Shown here: one piece after another, positions 37,247 through 46,997 of the stretch
Layout: each line of letters starts with the position of its first letter
Numbering within the stretch: the stretch's first letter is position 1
NCBI GenBank assembly: GCA_947453885.1
Contig: CANGIF010000002.1
Span: 62,001 to 126,000, forward strand
Length of the DNA stretch: 64,000 bases
DNA from: Flavobacteriaceae bacterium
GTDB taxonomy: Bacteria > Bacteroidota > Bacteroidia > Flavobacteriales > Flavobacteriaceae
Direction of reading: 5' to 3'
Notes under the pieces: generated by a model
Databases searched by the model: none
What the model saw: only the letters and a program-made list of their open reading frames with translations
What the model was told of the DNA's origin: nothing
Position numbers and translations under genes: made by a program

Positions 37247-39301
37247 CTATTTTTTTATTCCTTCTAATTCAAATAAAAAAATAAACTCTTTAGCCAGTTC
37301 CTTTAAATCTTCGTATCTTCCTGAAGCGCCACCGTGACCTGCATCCATATTTATATCGAAATAAAGCTTTTTCGTATCTGTTTTAGTAGCTCTCAATTTA
37401 GCTACCCATTTTGCAGGTTCCCAATATTGAACTTGAGAATCATGTAAACCTGTTGAGATATACATATTGGGATAGTTTTGAGCCGTCACGTTATCATAAG
37501 GTGAATAAGACAACATGTATTCAAAATATTCTTTTTTATTAGGATTTCCCCATTCATCATATTCTCCAGTTGTTAAAGGTATGCTGTCGTCTAACATTGT
37601 TGTTACCACATCTACAAAAGGGACTTGAGCAATAATACCGTTATATAATTCTGGATTTGTATTAGCTATAACTCCCATTAATAATCCACCAGCTGATCCA
37701 CCTTCAGCATATAAATGCTTATTTGAAGTATATTTTTCATCTATCAAAAATTGGGAACAAGCAACAAAATCAGTAAATGTGTTTTTCTTTGTTAATAATT
37801 TACCCCCTTCGTACCAATTCCTTCCTAAATCCTCTCCCCCTCTTACATGCGCAATTGCAAAAATAAAGCCTCTATCTAATAAGCTCAATCTTGTTGATGA
37901 AAAACTAGCATCCATTGAATATCCATAAGAACCATAAGCATATAAAAGTAATGGATTAGTACCTTTTTTCTGAATTTTTTTATGGTAAACAAGTGAGATA
38001 GGTATTTTAGTTCCATCGATTGCAACAGCCCAAATACGCTCTTCAATATAATTACTTTTTATAAATGTACCTCCTACTACTTCTTGTTCTTTTTTGATTT
38101 CTTTTTCATGTGTTTTCATGTTAAAATCAATAATTGAAGAAGGAGTCGCTAACGATTGGTAGGAATATCTTAAAATAGTTGTGTCAAAATCAACATTTGT
38201 ACCGGTAAAAGCCGTATATGTTTCGCTTTCAAACGGTAAATAATAATCAATTTCCGAATCCCATGATCGAATTCTTATTTTGTTTAAACCATTGCTTCGT
38301 TCTTCAAGCACTAAGAAGTCTTTAAAGATTTCAACGTCTTCTAACAATACATCATTTCTATGGGGTATTACTTCTTTCCAAAACTTTTTATTTGTTTTAT
38401 TTTCAGGCGTTTTTAACAATTTGAAATTATCAGCTCCATCACAATTTGATTTAATATAAAAATAATCGTTATAATGTGAAATTGCATATTCAACACCTCT
38501 TTTTCTTTTTTGGAAAACTCGAAAATTACCATCTGGATTGTCAGCTTCTAGGATTTGGTATTCTGAAGATAAAGTACTTGCAGCTTCAATAGCTAGATAT
38601 TTTCTTGATTTTGATTTTGCAATCTCAACACTAAAAGTTTCGTCTTTTTCAAAATAAACTAATTCTGGATTTAAGTTTGAACCAATTTTATATTTAAAAA
38701 TTTTATCTGATCGAAGCGTACCTAAATCTTGACTTGAAAAAAATAATGTTTCATTATCATTTGCCCAAACTGCATTTCCAGTTGTATTTTCAATAACATC
38801 TTCTGATACCAAATGTGTTTCTAAATTTTTAATCTTAAGTGTATAAATTCTTCTACCAATTATATCAAAACTAAACAAAGCCAATTTATTGTTAGGACTA
38901 ACACTTATACTTCCCAATTGGAAAAAAGCTTGTCCATTTGCCATTTCATTACAATCAAAAAGCAGTTCCTCTGGAGCGTCTATAAATTCTTTCCTTCTAG
39001 TATAAAGTGGGTAGTTTTTTCCTTTTTCCATTCTAGTAAAATAGTAATAGCCATTATAAAAATAAGGAACAGAAGTATCATCTTCTTTAATTCTTGACTT
39101 CATCTCTTCATACAAATTGTTTTGAAATTCTTTTGTATGAGCCGTTTGTTCTTGGTAATAGGCGTTTTCTTGGTTTAAGTAGTTTAGTACTTCTGGGTTT
39201 TCTCTGTTATTCAACCAATAGTAATTATCTATTCGAATTTGGTTGTGTTTGCGAAGTTTTTTAGGGATTATTTTGGCAATCGGAGCGTTTGTATTTGGCA
39301 T
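37247..39301 (-). CDS. S9 family prolyl oligopeptidase (oligopeptidase B-like)
   Basis: A 684-residue serine peptidase without a clear signal peptide. The N-terminal ~400 residues form a beta-propeller that restricts access to peptides. The C-terminal alpha/beta-hydrolase domain has the nucleophile in [13 protein letters not shown], an Asp region in [15 protein letters not shown] and the catalytic His in [26 protein letters not shown] and [14 protein letters not shown] are typical of oligopeptidase B, which cleaves after basic residues in short peptides. It probably forms its own transcript; the next leftward gene follows after 82 bp. Confidence 0.93.
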   Translation of the reverse strand: MPNTNAPIAKIIPKKLRKHNQIRIDNYYWLNNRENPEVLNYLNQENAYYQEQTAHTKEFQNNLYEEMKSRIKEDDTSVPYFYNGYYYFTRMEKGKNYPLYTRRKEFIDAPEELLFDCNEMANGQAFFQLGSISVSPNNKLALFSFDIIGRRIYTLKIKNLETHLVSEDVIENTTGNAVWANDNETLFFSSQDLGTLRSDKIFKYKIGSNLNPELVYFEKDETFSVEIAKSKSRKYLAIEAASTLSSEYQILEADNPDGNFRVFQKRKRGVEYAISHYNDYFYIKSNCDGADNFKLLKTPENKTNKKFWKEVIPHRNDVLLEDVEIFKDFLVLEERSNGLNKIRIRSWDSEIDYYLPFESETYTAFTGTNVDFDTTILRYSYQSLATPSSIIDFNMKTHEKEIKKEQEVVGGTFIKSNYIEERIWAVAIDGTKIPISLVYHKKIQKKGTNPLLLYAYGSYGYSMDASFSSTRLSLLDRGFIFAIAHVRGGEDLGRNWYEGGKLLTKKNTFTDFVACSQFLIDEKYTSNKHLYAEGGSAGGLLMGVIANTNPELYNGIIAQVPFVDVVTTMLDDSIPLTTGEYDEWGNPNKKEYFEYMLSYSPYDNVTAQNYPNMYISTGLHDSQVQYWEPAKWVAKLRATKTDTKKLYFDINMDAGHGGASGRYEDLKELAKEFIFLFELEGIKK

Positions 39302-39385
39302 GTTTTTGAATTCTTTTGATACTATTAAAAATGTAAATTTAAAAGAAACTGGTTTTGTTTTAAGAGTTTTTAGTTTTTATTAACT

Positions 39386-39417
39386 TTTGAAAGTTAAAGT
39401 TCAAAACCCTAAATTTG
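39386..39417 (+). promoter_or_regulatory. Promoter of the YbaB/EbfC gene
   Basis: TTTG (39386-39389) is followed after 20 bases by TAAATTTG (39410-39417). Both elements match the Bacteroidetes consensus. The start near 39423 leaves a leader of about 22 bases. Confidence 0.7.
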
Positions 39418-39444
39418 CATTCAAATAATTTAAAACTATACATT

Positions 39445-39765
39445 ATGGACTTAATGGGAATGATGGGAAAAATGAAAGAAACCCAACAAAGAATGGAAGC
39501 TACTAAAAAAAGACTCGACACTGTTTTAGTTGATGAGCAAAGTAGCGACGGTTTGTTAAAAATAACGGTTACTGCCAATCAAAATATTAAAAGTTTCTCG
39601 ATTGACAATACGCTTTTGGAAGACAAAGAGCAACTAGAAGATTATTTAATTTTAGTTACCAATAAAGCACTTGAAAAAGCAAAATCAATTAATCAGGCCG
39701 AACTTGATGCTGTTGCTAAAATGGACTTACCTATGATTCCTGGTATGGAAGATTTGTTTAAATAA
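39445..39765 (+). CDS. YbaB/EbfC family nucleoid-associated protein
   Basis: A 106-residue DNA-binding protein from the inner ATG ([17 protein letters not shown]). The longer ORF-track start lies too close to the promoter. The helical N-terminus, central beta-hairpin ([17 protein letters not shown]) and helical C-terminus ([18 protein letters not shown]) fit the dimeric YbaB fold. Family members bind DNA and affect chromosome structure or gene expression. It is not next to dnaX/recR as in many bacteria. The C-terminal MIPGMEDLF is common in Bacteroidetes forms. Confidence 0.9.
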   Translation: MDLMGMMGKMKETQQRMEATKKRLDTVLVDEQSSDGLLKITVTANQNIKSFSIDNTLLEDKEQLEDYLILVTNKALEKAKSINQAELDAVAKMDLPMIPGMEDLFK

Positions 39766-39871
39766 AATGGAAATATCACAAATAAAAGATAAATTTTAGT
39801 TCGTAAATTTAAAAAAAACTAAATTTGGTCAAACTTTATTTTCAGGAATTAAAAACCATAAAAATATTAAT

Positions 39872-40390
39872 ATGAAAAAAATTGTTATCCCCTTTATTAC
39901 GTTTCTTTTATTTGTAGGATTCGTAAGCTGTACAGGTCCTCAAGGTCCACAAGGTACCAATGGACAAGACGGATTGTTGAGTCAAGTATATGAAATTTCA
40001 AATGTAAATTTTGTTGCGTCAGGCTTTTCTGTTTTGTACAATTTTAGCACTCCAATTTATGCTTCTGACCACGTTTTGATATATCGTTTGGCGGGAACAA
40101 CAACTCTAGGTGCCGATATTTGGAAACCTTTACCTGAAACTTATTTTTTTCCAGATGGAACATTGGATTTTAGTTATAATTTTAATTTTTCTAAAAACGA
40201 TTTCCAAATTTATTTAGATGGAAATAACTTACAGACAGTAACTGATGCATATCGATTAGGACAAGTTTTTAGAATTGTAGTTGTTCCAGGAGTATTTGTT
40301 AACAAAATGAATAGCACTACTCCAACTAGTTATAATGAGCTCATTAAAAAATATAACATTGACGAATCCAAAATAATTCAATTGAAATAA
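39872..40390 (+). CDS. Lipoprotein with short collagen-like segment
   Basis: A 172-residue lipoprotein. The signal peptide ends in VGFVSC, giving lipidation at about Cys20. The mature protein begins with a short Gly-X-Y run (GPQGPQGTNGQDG), as in many Bacteroidetes lipoproteins, then a beta-rich domain of about 130 residues without a recognised fold. It is probably surface-exposed or anchored in the outer membrane. A -7 element (TAAATTTG, 39820-39827) lies upstream without a clear -33 partner, and a strong terminator follows. The function is unknown. Confidence 0.78.
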   Translation: MKKIVIPFITFLLFVGFVSCTGPQGPQGTNGQDGLLSQVYEISNVNFVASGFSVLYNFSTPIYASDHVLIYRLAGTTTLGADIWKPLPETYFFPDGTLDFSYNFNFSKNDFQIYLDGNNLQTVTDAYRLGQVFRIVVVPGVFVNKMNSTTPTSYNELIKKYNIDESKIIQLK

Positions 40391-40397
40391 ATTTTTA

Positions 40398-40436
40398 AAA
40401 AATCCATCTATTAGTTTTTTCTGTAGATGGATTTTT
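40398..40436. terminator. Bidirectional terminator
   Basis: AAAAATCCATCTA (40398-40410) pairs with TAGATGGATTTTT (40424-40436) around a 13-base loop. U-rich ends occur in both directions. It separates the collagen-like lipoprotein gene from the convergent TerC/Alx gene. Confidence 0.85.
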
Positions 40437-41390
40437 TTAAGCTTCTTTTTTATTATTATTATCCGAAATTGTTATAGAAACTAAAACTCCAATTAGTAAA
40501 CTAACCGCAATAAATGCTAACGAAATCCATTCAGGTATATTGAGGTAGTTTTTTAATATCATTTTCATTCCCACAAAACTTAAAATAGCAATTAAACTAT
40601 ATTCCAAAAAACTAAATTTTTCGAGCATATTTGCCAAAAAGAAGTACATGGATCGAAGTCCTAAAATTGCAAAAATATTAGACGTAAAAACAATAAAAGG
40701 GTCGGAAGAAATTGCTAAAATTGCAGGGACACTATCTAAAGCAAACAAAACATCCATGACTTCTATGATCAAAAGCGCTACAAATAAAGGAGTTGCTTTA
40801 GTTTTGTTTTCTAACCTCATAAAAAAATTACCTTTTTGATGTTCTGATGAAATAGGAATTATTTTTCCAATAATTTTAAAAACAAAGGAATGTTTTGGAT
40901 CAAAAACATCTTCTTCCTTTTTAAAAAGCATTTTTATAGCTGTAAAAAGCAAAAAAGCACCAAACACATAGGATGTCCAACTGAATTTGTGAATCAAAAC
41001 CACACCAAAATAAATCATTAGCCCTCTAAAAATTAAAGCGCCTAAAATGCCCCAAAACAAAATGCGGTGTTGGTATTTTTGAGGTATTTTAAATGCTGTA
41101 AAGATTATAGCCATCACAAAAATATTGTCGGCACTCAAAGAAAGCTCAATCAAATAGCCTGTTACATACTTCATAGAAGCAGCTAAAGGTTGTAGATGAT
41201 TTGGATTTTCAAGCACACCTGCATTATAAAGTCCATAAATTACTACCGAAAATAAAAGCGAAACTGATACCCATATCAGTGTCCACAGTGTTGCTTCCTT
41301 AGTAGTTATAATATGTGGTGTTTTATTAAAAACACCTAAATCTAAACCAAGAATTACAAGTATTATACCTATAAATAAAATCCAAACCAT
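40437..41390 (-). CDS. TerC/Alx family membrane protein
   Basis: A 317-residue membrane protein of the larger TerC/Alx type with about nine helices. The acidic helix motifs are ELSLSADNIFVMAI (about residues 82-95) and VMDVLFALDSVPAIL (about 207-221). E. coli Alx is an inner-membrane protein linked to pH and manganese balance, with an Mn-sensing riboswitch. No such leader is evident here, where only a -7 element (TATATTTG, 41418 to 41411) precedes the gene. It is divergent from glutamine synthetase. The shorter paralog is at 376-1161. Confidence 0.9.
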   Translation of the reverse strand: MVWILFIGIILVILGLDLGVFNKTPHIITTKEATLWTLIWVSVSLLFSVVIYGLYNAGVLENPNHLQPLAASMKYVTGYLIELSLSADNIFVMAIIFTAFKIPQKYQHRILFWGILGALIFRGLMIYFGVVLIHKFSWTSYVFGAFLLFTAIKMLFKKEEDVFDPKHSFVFKIIGKIIPISSEHQKGNFFMRLENKTKATPLFVALLIIEVMDVLFALDSVPAILAISSDPFIVFTSNIFAILGLRSMYFFLANMLEKFSFLEYSLIAILSFVGMKMILKNYLNIPEWISLAFIAVSLLIGVLVSITISDNNNKKEA

Positions 41391-41410
41391 AGTGTATATT
41401 TATTTGAATA

Positions 41411-41535
41411 CAAATATACTTTATTGTTTTGTTTAAATAAAATTGAATTTAAACCTTAAAAATAACTTTTTTTTCAATTTACCCCCTAAAAAAATAAGGT
41501 TACAATAATAGTATGCCATTTTTTTATTATTTTTG
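41411..41535. promoter_or_regulatory. Divergent control region between alx-like gene and glnN
   Basis: It holds a leftward -7 element (41411-41418) and a rightward TATTTTTG (41528-41535), the latter leaving about a 34-base glnN leader. Neither has a clear -33 TTG, which may point to activator dependence. No obvious nitrogen-regulator site was recognised. Confidence 0.35.
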
Positions 41536-41574
41536 CAATGTTTTTAAAAGGGTTTAATCAATAAAATACAACTT

Positions 41575-43764
41575 ATGTCAACATTACGATTTCAAGCATT
41601 AAAAGAAACTGCAGGTAGAAAACCTGTAAAATTTGAAGAAGCTGACCGAAAATCAACCATTTTTGGATCAAATGTGTTTAATGAAAAAGCAATGAAGCAG
41701 TTTTTAACTCCAGATGCTTTTAAAGGTGTAAAAGATGCTATTCAACACGGTACAAAAATCGACAGAAAACTTGCCGATTATATTGCTATGGGAATGAAAG
41801 AATGGGCACTTTCTAAAGGAGTTACGCATTATACGCACTGGTTTCAACCATTAACTGGTACTACTGCCGAAAAACACGATGCTTTTTTTGAAACTTCTTA
41901 TGATGGTTCAGATCCTGTTGAGAAATTTGGTGGTGGACAGTTAGTTCAACAAGAGCCAGACGCATCTTCTTTTCCTAATGGAGGTATCAGAAATACCTTT
42001 GAAGCAAGAGGTTATACTGCTTGGGATCCAACATCGCCAGCTTTTATTTTTGGTTCAACTTTATGTATTCCTACCGTTTTTATTTCATATACAGGCGAAG
42101 CTTTAGATTACAAAACACCTTTATTAAGAGCCTTAAATGCTGTTGACGAAGCTGCAACTGATATTTGTAAATATTTTGACAAAAATGTAAAGAAAGTTAC
42201 CGCAACTTTAGGTTGGGAACAAGAATATTTCTTGATTGACAAATCTTTGGCTGAATCTCGACCAGACATTATCATGACTGGAAGAACACTTTTGGGTCAT
42301 ACCTCTGCTAAAGGACAACAACTAGACGATCATTATTTTGGTTCAATTCCAAGCAGAGTTTTGTCATATATGAGAGATTTAGAACAAGAATGTATGTATT
42401 TAGGCATTCCTGTAAAAACGCGTCATAATGAGGTTGCTCCAAATCAATTTGAGTTAGCTCCAATTTTTGAAGAAACAAATTTAGCAGTTGACCATAACTC
42501 GTTGCTAATGGACGTGATGCAAAAAGTAGCAGAAAGACATGACTTTAGAGTGCTTTTTCACGAAAAACCTTTCAAAGGAGTTAACGGTTCTGGAAAACAC
42601 AACAACTGGTCTATGGCGACTGATACTGGCGTAAATTTATTAAGCCCAGGAAAAACGCCAATGAGCAATTTACAATTCTTGTCATTTTTCATCAACACCA
42701 TTAAAGCGGTTAACGATTATGAAGAGTTATTAAGAGCTTCTATAGCTACTGCCAGCAACGATCATCGTTTGGGAGCTAACGAAGCGCCACCAGCTATTAT
42801 TTCCGTATTCATTGGTCAACAATTGACAAAAGTGCTGGCAGAATTAGAAGGAGTAACTAAAGGAAAATTATCGCCTGAAGAAAAAACCGATTTGAAGCTA
42901 AATGTTGTGGGTAAAATTCCAGACGTACTTTTAGACAATACGGATAGAAACAGAACTTCGCCTTTTGCTTTCACCGGAAACAAATTTGAGTTCAGAGCAG
43001 TCGGTTCTACTGCCAATTGTGCTAACGCAATGACTACTTTAAACTCAATCGTTGCAAAACAATTGATTGATTTCAAGAAAGAAGTGGACGAATTAATTGC
43101 TTCAAAAGGATTAAAGAAAGACGAAGCTATTTTTAATGTCTTGAGAGAATACATCAAACAAACCAAAAACATCCTTTTTGAAGGCGACGGGTATAGCGAT
43201 GCTTGGGAAAAAGAAGCTAAAAAGAGAGGGTTGAGCAATCACAAGACTACGCCGTCTGCTTTGAAAGCAAAAGTTTCTGAAAAAGCTTTAGACTTATTCA
43301 AAGAATTGAATGTAATGAACCACATTGAGGTTGAGGCGCGTTATGAAATTGAATTGGAAGAATACACTAAGAAAATTCAAATAGAAGGAAGAGTTCTTGG
43401 CGATATTGCTAGAAATCACGTCATCCCAACAGCTATTAAATATCAAAACACTTTGATTGAAAACGTAAAAGGTTTGAAAGAAATATTTGGCAATGATTTT
43501 ACAAAAATCGGAAAAGAGCAAATTGTGTTGATTAAAGAAATTTCTGAACACATTGAAGGAATCAACACTAAGGTTGAAAAAATGATTGATGCTCGCAAAA
43601 AAGCAAACGCATTAACCGATGCACAAAAAATGGCAGAAGCTTATTGCGACCAAGTGAAACCTTATTTTGAAGACATTCGTGAACATTGCGACAAATTGGA
43701 ATTGTTAGTTGACAACGAAACTTGGACATTGACCAAATACAGAGAAATGTTGTTTACAAAATAA
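41575..43764 (+). CDS. glnN: Glutamine synthetase type III
   Basis: A large glutamine synthetase that assimilates ammonium into glutamine, typical of Bacteroidetes and some cyanobacteria. The 729-residue chain has the type III N-terminal region (VTHYTHWFQPLTGTTAEKHD), GWEQEYFLID and KTRHNEVAPNQFELAPIFEE in the catalytic core. HEKPFKGVNGSGKHNNWSM contains the metal and substrate residues, and DRNRTSPFAFTGNKFEFR the C-terminal active-site segment. A long helical C-terminal extension follows. The length is normal for the type. It has its own terminator. Confidence 0.96.
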   Translation: MSTLRFQALKETAGRKPVKFEEADRKSTIFGSNVFNEKAMKQFLTPDAFKGVKDAIQHGTKIDRKLADYIAMGMKEWALSKGVTHYTHWFQPLTGTTAEKHDAFFETSYDGSDPVEKFGGGQLVQQEPDASSFPNGGIRNTFEARGYTAWDPTSPAFIFGSTLCIPTVFISYTGEALDYKTPLLRALNAVDEAATDICKYFDKNVKKVTATLGWEQEYFLIDKSLAESRPDIIMTGRTLLGHTSAKGQQLDDHYFGSIPSRVLSYMRDLEQECMYLGIPVKTRHNEVAPNQFELAPIFEETNLAVDHNSLLMDVMQKVAERHDFRVLFHEKPFKGVNGSGKHNNWSMATDTGVNLLSPGKTPMSNLQFLSFFINTIKAVNDYEELLRASIATASNDHRLGANEAPPAIISVFIGQQLTKVLAELEGVTKGKLSPEEKTDLKLNVVGKIPDVLLDNTDRNRTSPFAFTGNKFEFRAVGSTANCANAMTTLNSIVAKQLIDFKKEVDELIASKGLKKDEAIFNVLREYIKQTKNILFEGDGYSDAWEKEAKKRGLSNHKTTPSALKAKVSEKALDLFKELNVMNHIEVEARYEIELEEYTKKIQIEGRVLGDIARNHVIPTAIKYQNTLIENVKGLKEIFGNDFTKIGKEQIVLIKEISEHIEGINTKVEKMIDARKKANALTDAQKMAEAYCDQVKPYFEDIREHCDKLELLVDNETWTLTKYREMLFTK

Positions 43765-43832
43765 ACTTTAGCTTGTAAAATAAATAGTGTATAGAACATA
43801 GAAAATAGATGTTTCAATCTATACTAAAGACC

Positions 43833-43857
43833 AAACCTGCTTGATGAAAGCAGGTTT
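43833..43857 (+). terminator. Intrinsic terminator of glnN
   Basis: AAACCTGC (43833-43840) pairs with GCAGGTTT (43850-43857) around a nine-base loop and is followed by a run of T. It lies about 70 bp behind the glnN stop. Confidence 0.85.
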
Positions 43858-43991
43858 TTTTATGTTTATTACTTTCTGTTTATGATAGAAGAAGTTTTAA
43901 TTTGATTAAAAAAAAGGGTACTTTATAGTGGGAGTAGTAATTACTAAATTTATTTTTGAGAAACCAATAAATAACATCAAAACACAAATAA

Positions 43992-44135
43992 TTTAATTAC
44001 ATCCTGCCCACCGAATTTAGAAATGTTACAAAAGAAAAACTGAAAACAACTCAAGAACTACGCATTGCCGAGCTTGAAGAAGAAAACAAAATACTGAAAG
44101 CTCAGCTTGATATTGTATTGAAGTTGTGTGGATAA
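43992..44135 (+). pseudogene. Possible remnant of a coiled-coil protein gene
   Basis: One open frame of 47 codons between two stops encodes FNYILPTEFRN and then a heptad-like ELRIAELEEENKILKAQLD stretch. No ATG, GTG or TTG lies at its start. Base composition is visibly less AT-rich than the flanks, as in coding DNA. It could be the 3' end of a degraded transposase-associated or DNA-binding protein gene. The family cannot be named. Confidence 0.3.
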
Positions 44136-44243
44136 AATGATGTTGATATTTATAAATTTATTAAAATAAATCACATTTTCAAAACAGCAGAATATTTTAT
44201 TGGTTTAAAAGAAATTAAAACATATTTTCCTTAACTTCGTTCC

Positions 44244-45143
44244 ATGAATACAAAATATATTATAAGTCTTGCTTTGGTTTGCATGTCGATTCAATTGACA
44301 AAGGCGCAAGAACAGTTTTCGGTTTATTTTGAAAGCAATAAGTTCGAATTAAAACCTGTTGAAATAAAAAGATTAGATAATTGGTTACAAGAAAACAAAA
44401 ACTCAAAAATAGTTGGGGTTTACGGTTATTGCGACGAAGACGGATCTGTTGTATTTAATGATTCTCTCGCAAAAAAAAGAATTGATTTTGTGCATCAGCA
44501 CATTTTTTCTAAAATAGCAATGCGTTCTGATTATAAAACTCGAAACTTTGGTAAACTGCATCAGGTTTCAAAAATAAAATCAGAGAACAGAAATGTAACG
44601 CTTTACTACATTACTTCTAAAGATTTAACCCAAGAAGACGTCATTCTTGGAATTAAAAAACCCACCGAAATTCCTGTAAAAATTTCACATACTGTTGTTA
44701 ACTATCCGCCTGGAATTGCCATAGAAAGTCCCGACGGGAGCGTATCTAAATTTCAATTAGACACAGTTTTTATGAAAAAAATTGCTGCAGCTCGCGTGGG
44801 TGAGAAATTAAAAATTGAGCATTTAAACTTTGTTATTAATACTTTTGCTGTTGAACTCGAATCAAGAGTTAAATTGTACGAATTACTGATGGTTTTAACT
44901 AAAAATCCTGATTTAAAAATAGAAATTCAAGGCCATTTATGTTGCATGCCCACAGACAGATTGGACCTTTCGACCCAAAGAGCTAAAGCGGTTTACAGGT
45001 TTTTAATTAATAACAATATTGAAAAAGAACGGTTGTCCTATAAAGGTTTTGGAAGTACAATGCCCATTTTTCCACTGCCGGAAAAAGATGAAAAAGAACG
45101 TGCTGCAAACCGACGTGTTGAAATTGAAATAATAAGCAATTAA
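44244..45143 (+). CDS. OmpA family protein with two OmpA-like modules
   Basis: A 299-residue exported protein. Residues 1-21 are a signal peptide (IISLALVCMSIQLTKAQ). A first, degenerate OmpA-like module follows (about 25-130, with GVYGYCDEDGSVVFNDSLAKKRIDFV). A linker (about 130-185) leads to a canonical C-terminal OmpA domain with EIQGHLCCMPTDRLDLSTQRAKAVYRFL and ANRRVEIEI. The second module should bind peptidoglycan. The cysteine pair in GHLCC is unusual for this loop. A near -7 match (TAACTTCG, 44232-44239) ends 4 bases before the ATG. yaaA follows after 6 bp and is probably in the same transcript. Confidence 0.85.
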   Translation: MNTKYIISLALVCMSIQLTKAQEQFSVYFESNKFELKPVEIKRLDNWLQENKNSKIVGVYGYCDEDGSVVFNDSLAKKRIDFVHQHIFSKIAMRSDYKTRNFGKLHQVSKIKSENRNVTLYYITSKDLTQEDVILGIKKPTEIPVKISHTVVNYPPGIAIESPDGSVSKFQLDTVFMKKIAAARVGEKLKIEHLNFVINTFAVELESRVKLYELLMVLTKNPDLKIEIQGHLCCMPTDRLDLSTQRAKAVYRFLINNNIEKERLSYKGFGSTMPIFPLPEKDEKERAANRRVEIEIISN

Positions 45144-45149
45144 GTAAAA

Positions 45150-45908
45150 ATGAAAATTGTAATTTCGCCTGCAAAATCTTTAAATTTTGAGAAAGAACTT
45201 CCGACTCAAAAGTATTCAGAAAGTGCTTTTTTGAAAGAAAGTAAAAAAATTCATTCGGTTTTAAAAAAGAAAAAGCCCATTGAATTAATGGAATTAATGT
45301 CGATTTCTAATAATTTAGCCCAACTGAATTGGCAACGAAATCAAGAATGGCAGTTGCCATTTACGCAAGAAAATGCTCGTCCTGCCCTTTATGCTTTTGA
45401 TGGCGATGTTTATACGGGTTTGGATGCTTATTCAATTACTGCTGATAAATTTGACCAAATTCAAGATAGGCTTAGAATTCTTTCAGGGCTATATGGCTAC
45501 CTACAACCATTTGATTTAATTCAACCCTATCGGCTAGAAATGGGAACAAATATAAGCATTGGTCAACACAAAAATCTTTATAGCTTTTGGAAATCAAAGC
45601 TCACCTCATCTTTAAACAAAGAATTAAAAAAGGAAGATTTTCTTGTAAATCTAGCAAGTCAAGAATATTTCTCGGTGTTAGATTTAAAAAAAATAATCGT
45701 TCCAATTATTACTCCAGAATTCAAAGATTATAAAGATGGAAAACCGAAAACGATTAGTTTTTTTGCTAAAAAAGCCCGTGGATTAATGGTTCGATTTATA
45801 ATTGACAATAATGTTCAAACCATCGACGATTTAAAAAAATTCAATGCGGAAGGCTATTGTTTTGACTACAATTTATCAACTACTTCACATTTAGTTTTTA
45901 CAAGGTAA
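45150..45908 (+). CDS. yaaA: Peroxide stress protein YaaA (DUF328)
   Basis: A 252-residue protein of the YaaA family, which in E. coli limits intracellular iron damage during peroxide stress and binds DNA. The N-terminus MKIVISPAKSLNFEKELP, the RPALYAFDGDVYTGLDAYSIT segment, LSGLYGYLQPFDLIQPYRLEMG and the C-terminal FFAKKARGLMVRFI are family hallmarks. The length is normal. It lies 6 bp behind the OmpA-family gene and ends 4 bp from the convergent DUF4252 operon, with no terminator between them. Confidence 0.93.
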   Translation: MKIVISPAKSLNFEKELPTQKYSESAFLKESKKIHSVLKKKKPIELMELMSISNNLAQLNWQRNQEWQLPFTQENARPALYAFDGDVYTGLDAYSITADKFDQIQDRLRILSGLYGYLQPFDLIQPYRLEMGTNISIGQHKNLYSFWKSKLTSSLNKELKKEDFLVNLASQEYFSVLDLKKIIVPIITPEFKDYKDGKPKTISFFAKKARGLMVRFIIDNNVQTIDDLKKFNAEGYCFDYNLSTTSHLVFTR

Positions 45909-45912
45909 TTAT

Positions 45913-46446
45913 TTATTTTTTGAACTGATTTAAAAAAGGTTGAAATTGTTCCATGCTTGTATTGGAGTTCTTTATGGCATCCATAAAATTCATTACAGCT
46001 GCAGGATTCATGTCTTTTCCTAAAATTCTAATTACAGCAAAACCTGCGTCAATTTTAGTTCCAAAAACTACAAATTCAGAAATATGGGCATCATCACCAA
46101 CAAAGCTAACACACATGGCATCTTTTCCAGAGCCAATTTTCATTAGTTGTTGGTATTTTTCGTCTTTTAAAATTGTAGCCACTTTTTCTTTTTCATGTTC
46201 AAACTCCTTTTGATTTTGAGTGTTGATTTTAAATGCTAAAATATTTACTTTTTCAAATGAGTTGAATGCTTTAACTTGTTCAACTGTAAGCTTTGATTTG
46301 TCAATGTTTAAAAAATTTGGAGTTACATCCAGTTGAATAAAATTTTTGTTTTCCGAATTATCAACAATGTATTTTTCCAAACTTGGTTTTGAATTACAAC
46401 TTACAATTGCAAATAAAACAGCTAGTACAATAAGTTTTGCTTTCAT
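45913..46446 (-). CDS. DUF4252 lipoprotein
   Basis: A 177-residue lipoprotein. The signal peptide ends in FAIVSC with lipidation at about Cys18. The mature region, with GKDAMCVSFVGDDAHISEFVVFGTK and FAVIRILGKDMNPAAVMNFMDAI, fits the DUF4252 family of Bacteroidetes, whose function is unknown. It is the last gene of the ECF sigma operon, 5 bp behind a second DUF4252 gene. Regulation by the encoded sigma factor is likely by analogy. Confidence 0.78.
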   Translation of the reverse strand: MKAKLIVLAVLFAIVSCNSKPSLEKYIVDNSENKNFIQLDVTPNFLNIDKSKLTVEQVKAFNSFEKVNILAFKINTQNQKEFEHEKEKVATILKDEKYQQLMKIGSGKDAMCVSFVGDDAHISEFVVFGTKIDAGFAVIRILGKDMNPAAVMNFMDAIKNSNTSMEQFQPFLNQFKK

Positions 46447-46451
46447 GATAT

Positions 46452-46979
46452 CTATTTTTTAGATTTTGATGCTTTTTTTAGAATATCTCCGCCGGGTAAA
46501 TTCATTTTATTGGTTAATGAAGAAATTTCGTTTAGTTCAAAATTTCCGGTTAATGACATAATTACGGTTTCATTATCTTTTCCGTTTCCTTCAATAAACA
46601 TAAAAAGTTCTTTTATTGTGTCAGAAGCACCCGATTTTACATAGATTTTTACATTTCTACCGCTATCGTTTACACGCATTAATTCTTCAAGAGTTGTGGA
46701 TTTTAAGTATTTATCAGTGGTAGCTTTCATATCAGAAGCTATTTTTGTATTTGAACTTACAAATACTTTTAAGTTATCTAGTTTTTTAATTAAACTGAAA
46801 TATTGTTGAGCTTCTTTGTCTTTAGCTTCAATTTTAACTTTACTCATAAGATCAAACATTTTTTTATTTACAATGATAGACGTTACTTGATCTTGCCCAT
46901 CAAATTTATCGAAAATTGATTGTGCAAAAAAGTTATTAGAGGCTAAAAATACTACTAAAAGGATGCCTATTTTTTTCAT
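46452..46979 (-). CDS. DUF4252 exported protein
   Basis: A 175-residue protein with a cleavable signal peptide (KIGILLVVFLASNNFFAQ) instead of a lipobox. The mature region has the DUF4252 pattern: DGQDQVTSIIVNKKMFDLMSKV near the start, and IKELFMFIEGNGKDNETVIMSLTGNFELNEISSL near the end. It is a paralog of the following gene, so the two may form a complex or have split roles between periplasm and membrane. It lies 18 bp behind the anti-sigma gene. Confidence 0.78.
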   Translation of the reverse strand: MKKIGILLVVFLASNNFFAQSIFDKFDGQDQVTSIIVNKKMFDLMSKVKIEAKDKEAQQYFSLIKKLDNLKVFVSSNTKIASDMKATTDKYLKSTTLEELMRVNDSGRNVKIYVKSGASDTIKELFMFIEGNGKDNETVIMSLTGNFELNEISSLTNKMNLPGGDILKKASKSKK

Positions 46980-46997
46980 GATTTCTGTTTTTTGGGA

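Larger units (their letters stand above)
43765..44243. other. Intergenic region after glnN
   Basis: About 480 bp. It contains the glnN terminator (43833-43857), a coiled-coil-encoding ORF remnant (43992-44135), and the start region of the OmpA-family gene. The rest is AT-rich and shows no other feature. Confidence 0.6.

Noticed and set aside
40437-41574. Mn-sensing (yybP-ykoY) riboswitch before the Alx-like gene
   Set aside because: Only about 20 bases separate the predicted transcription start from the ATG, too short for that riboswitch.
42816-43238. 140-residue minus-strand ORF within glnN
   Set aside because: Antisense shadow of glutamine synthetase; no domain or start context.
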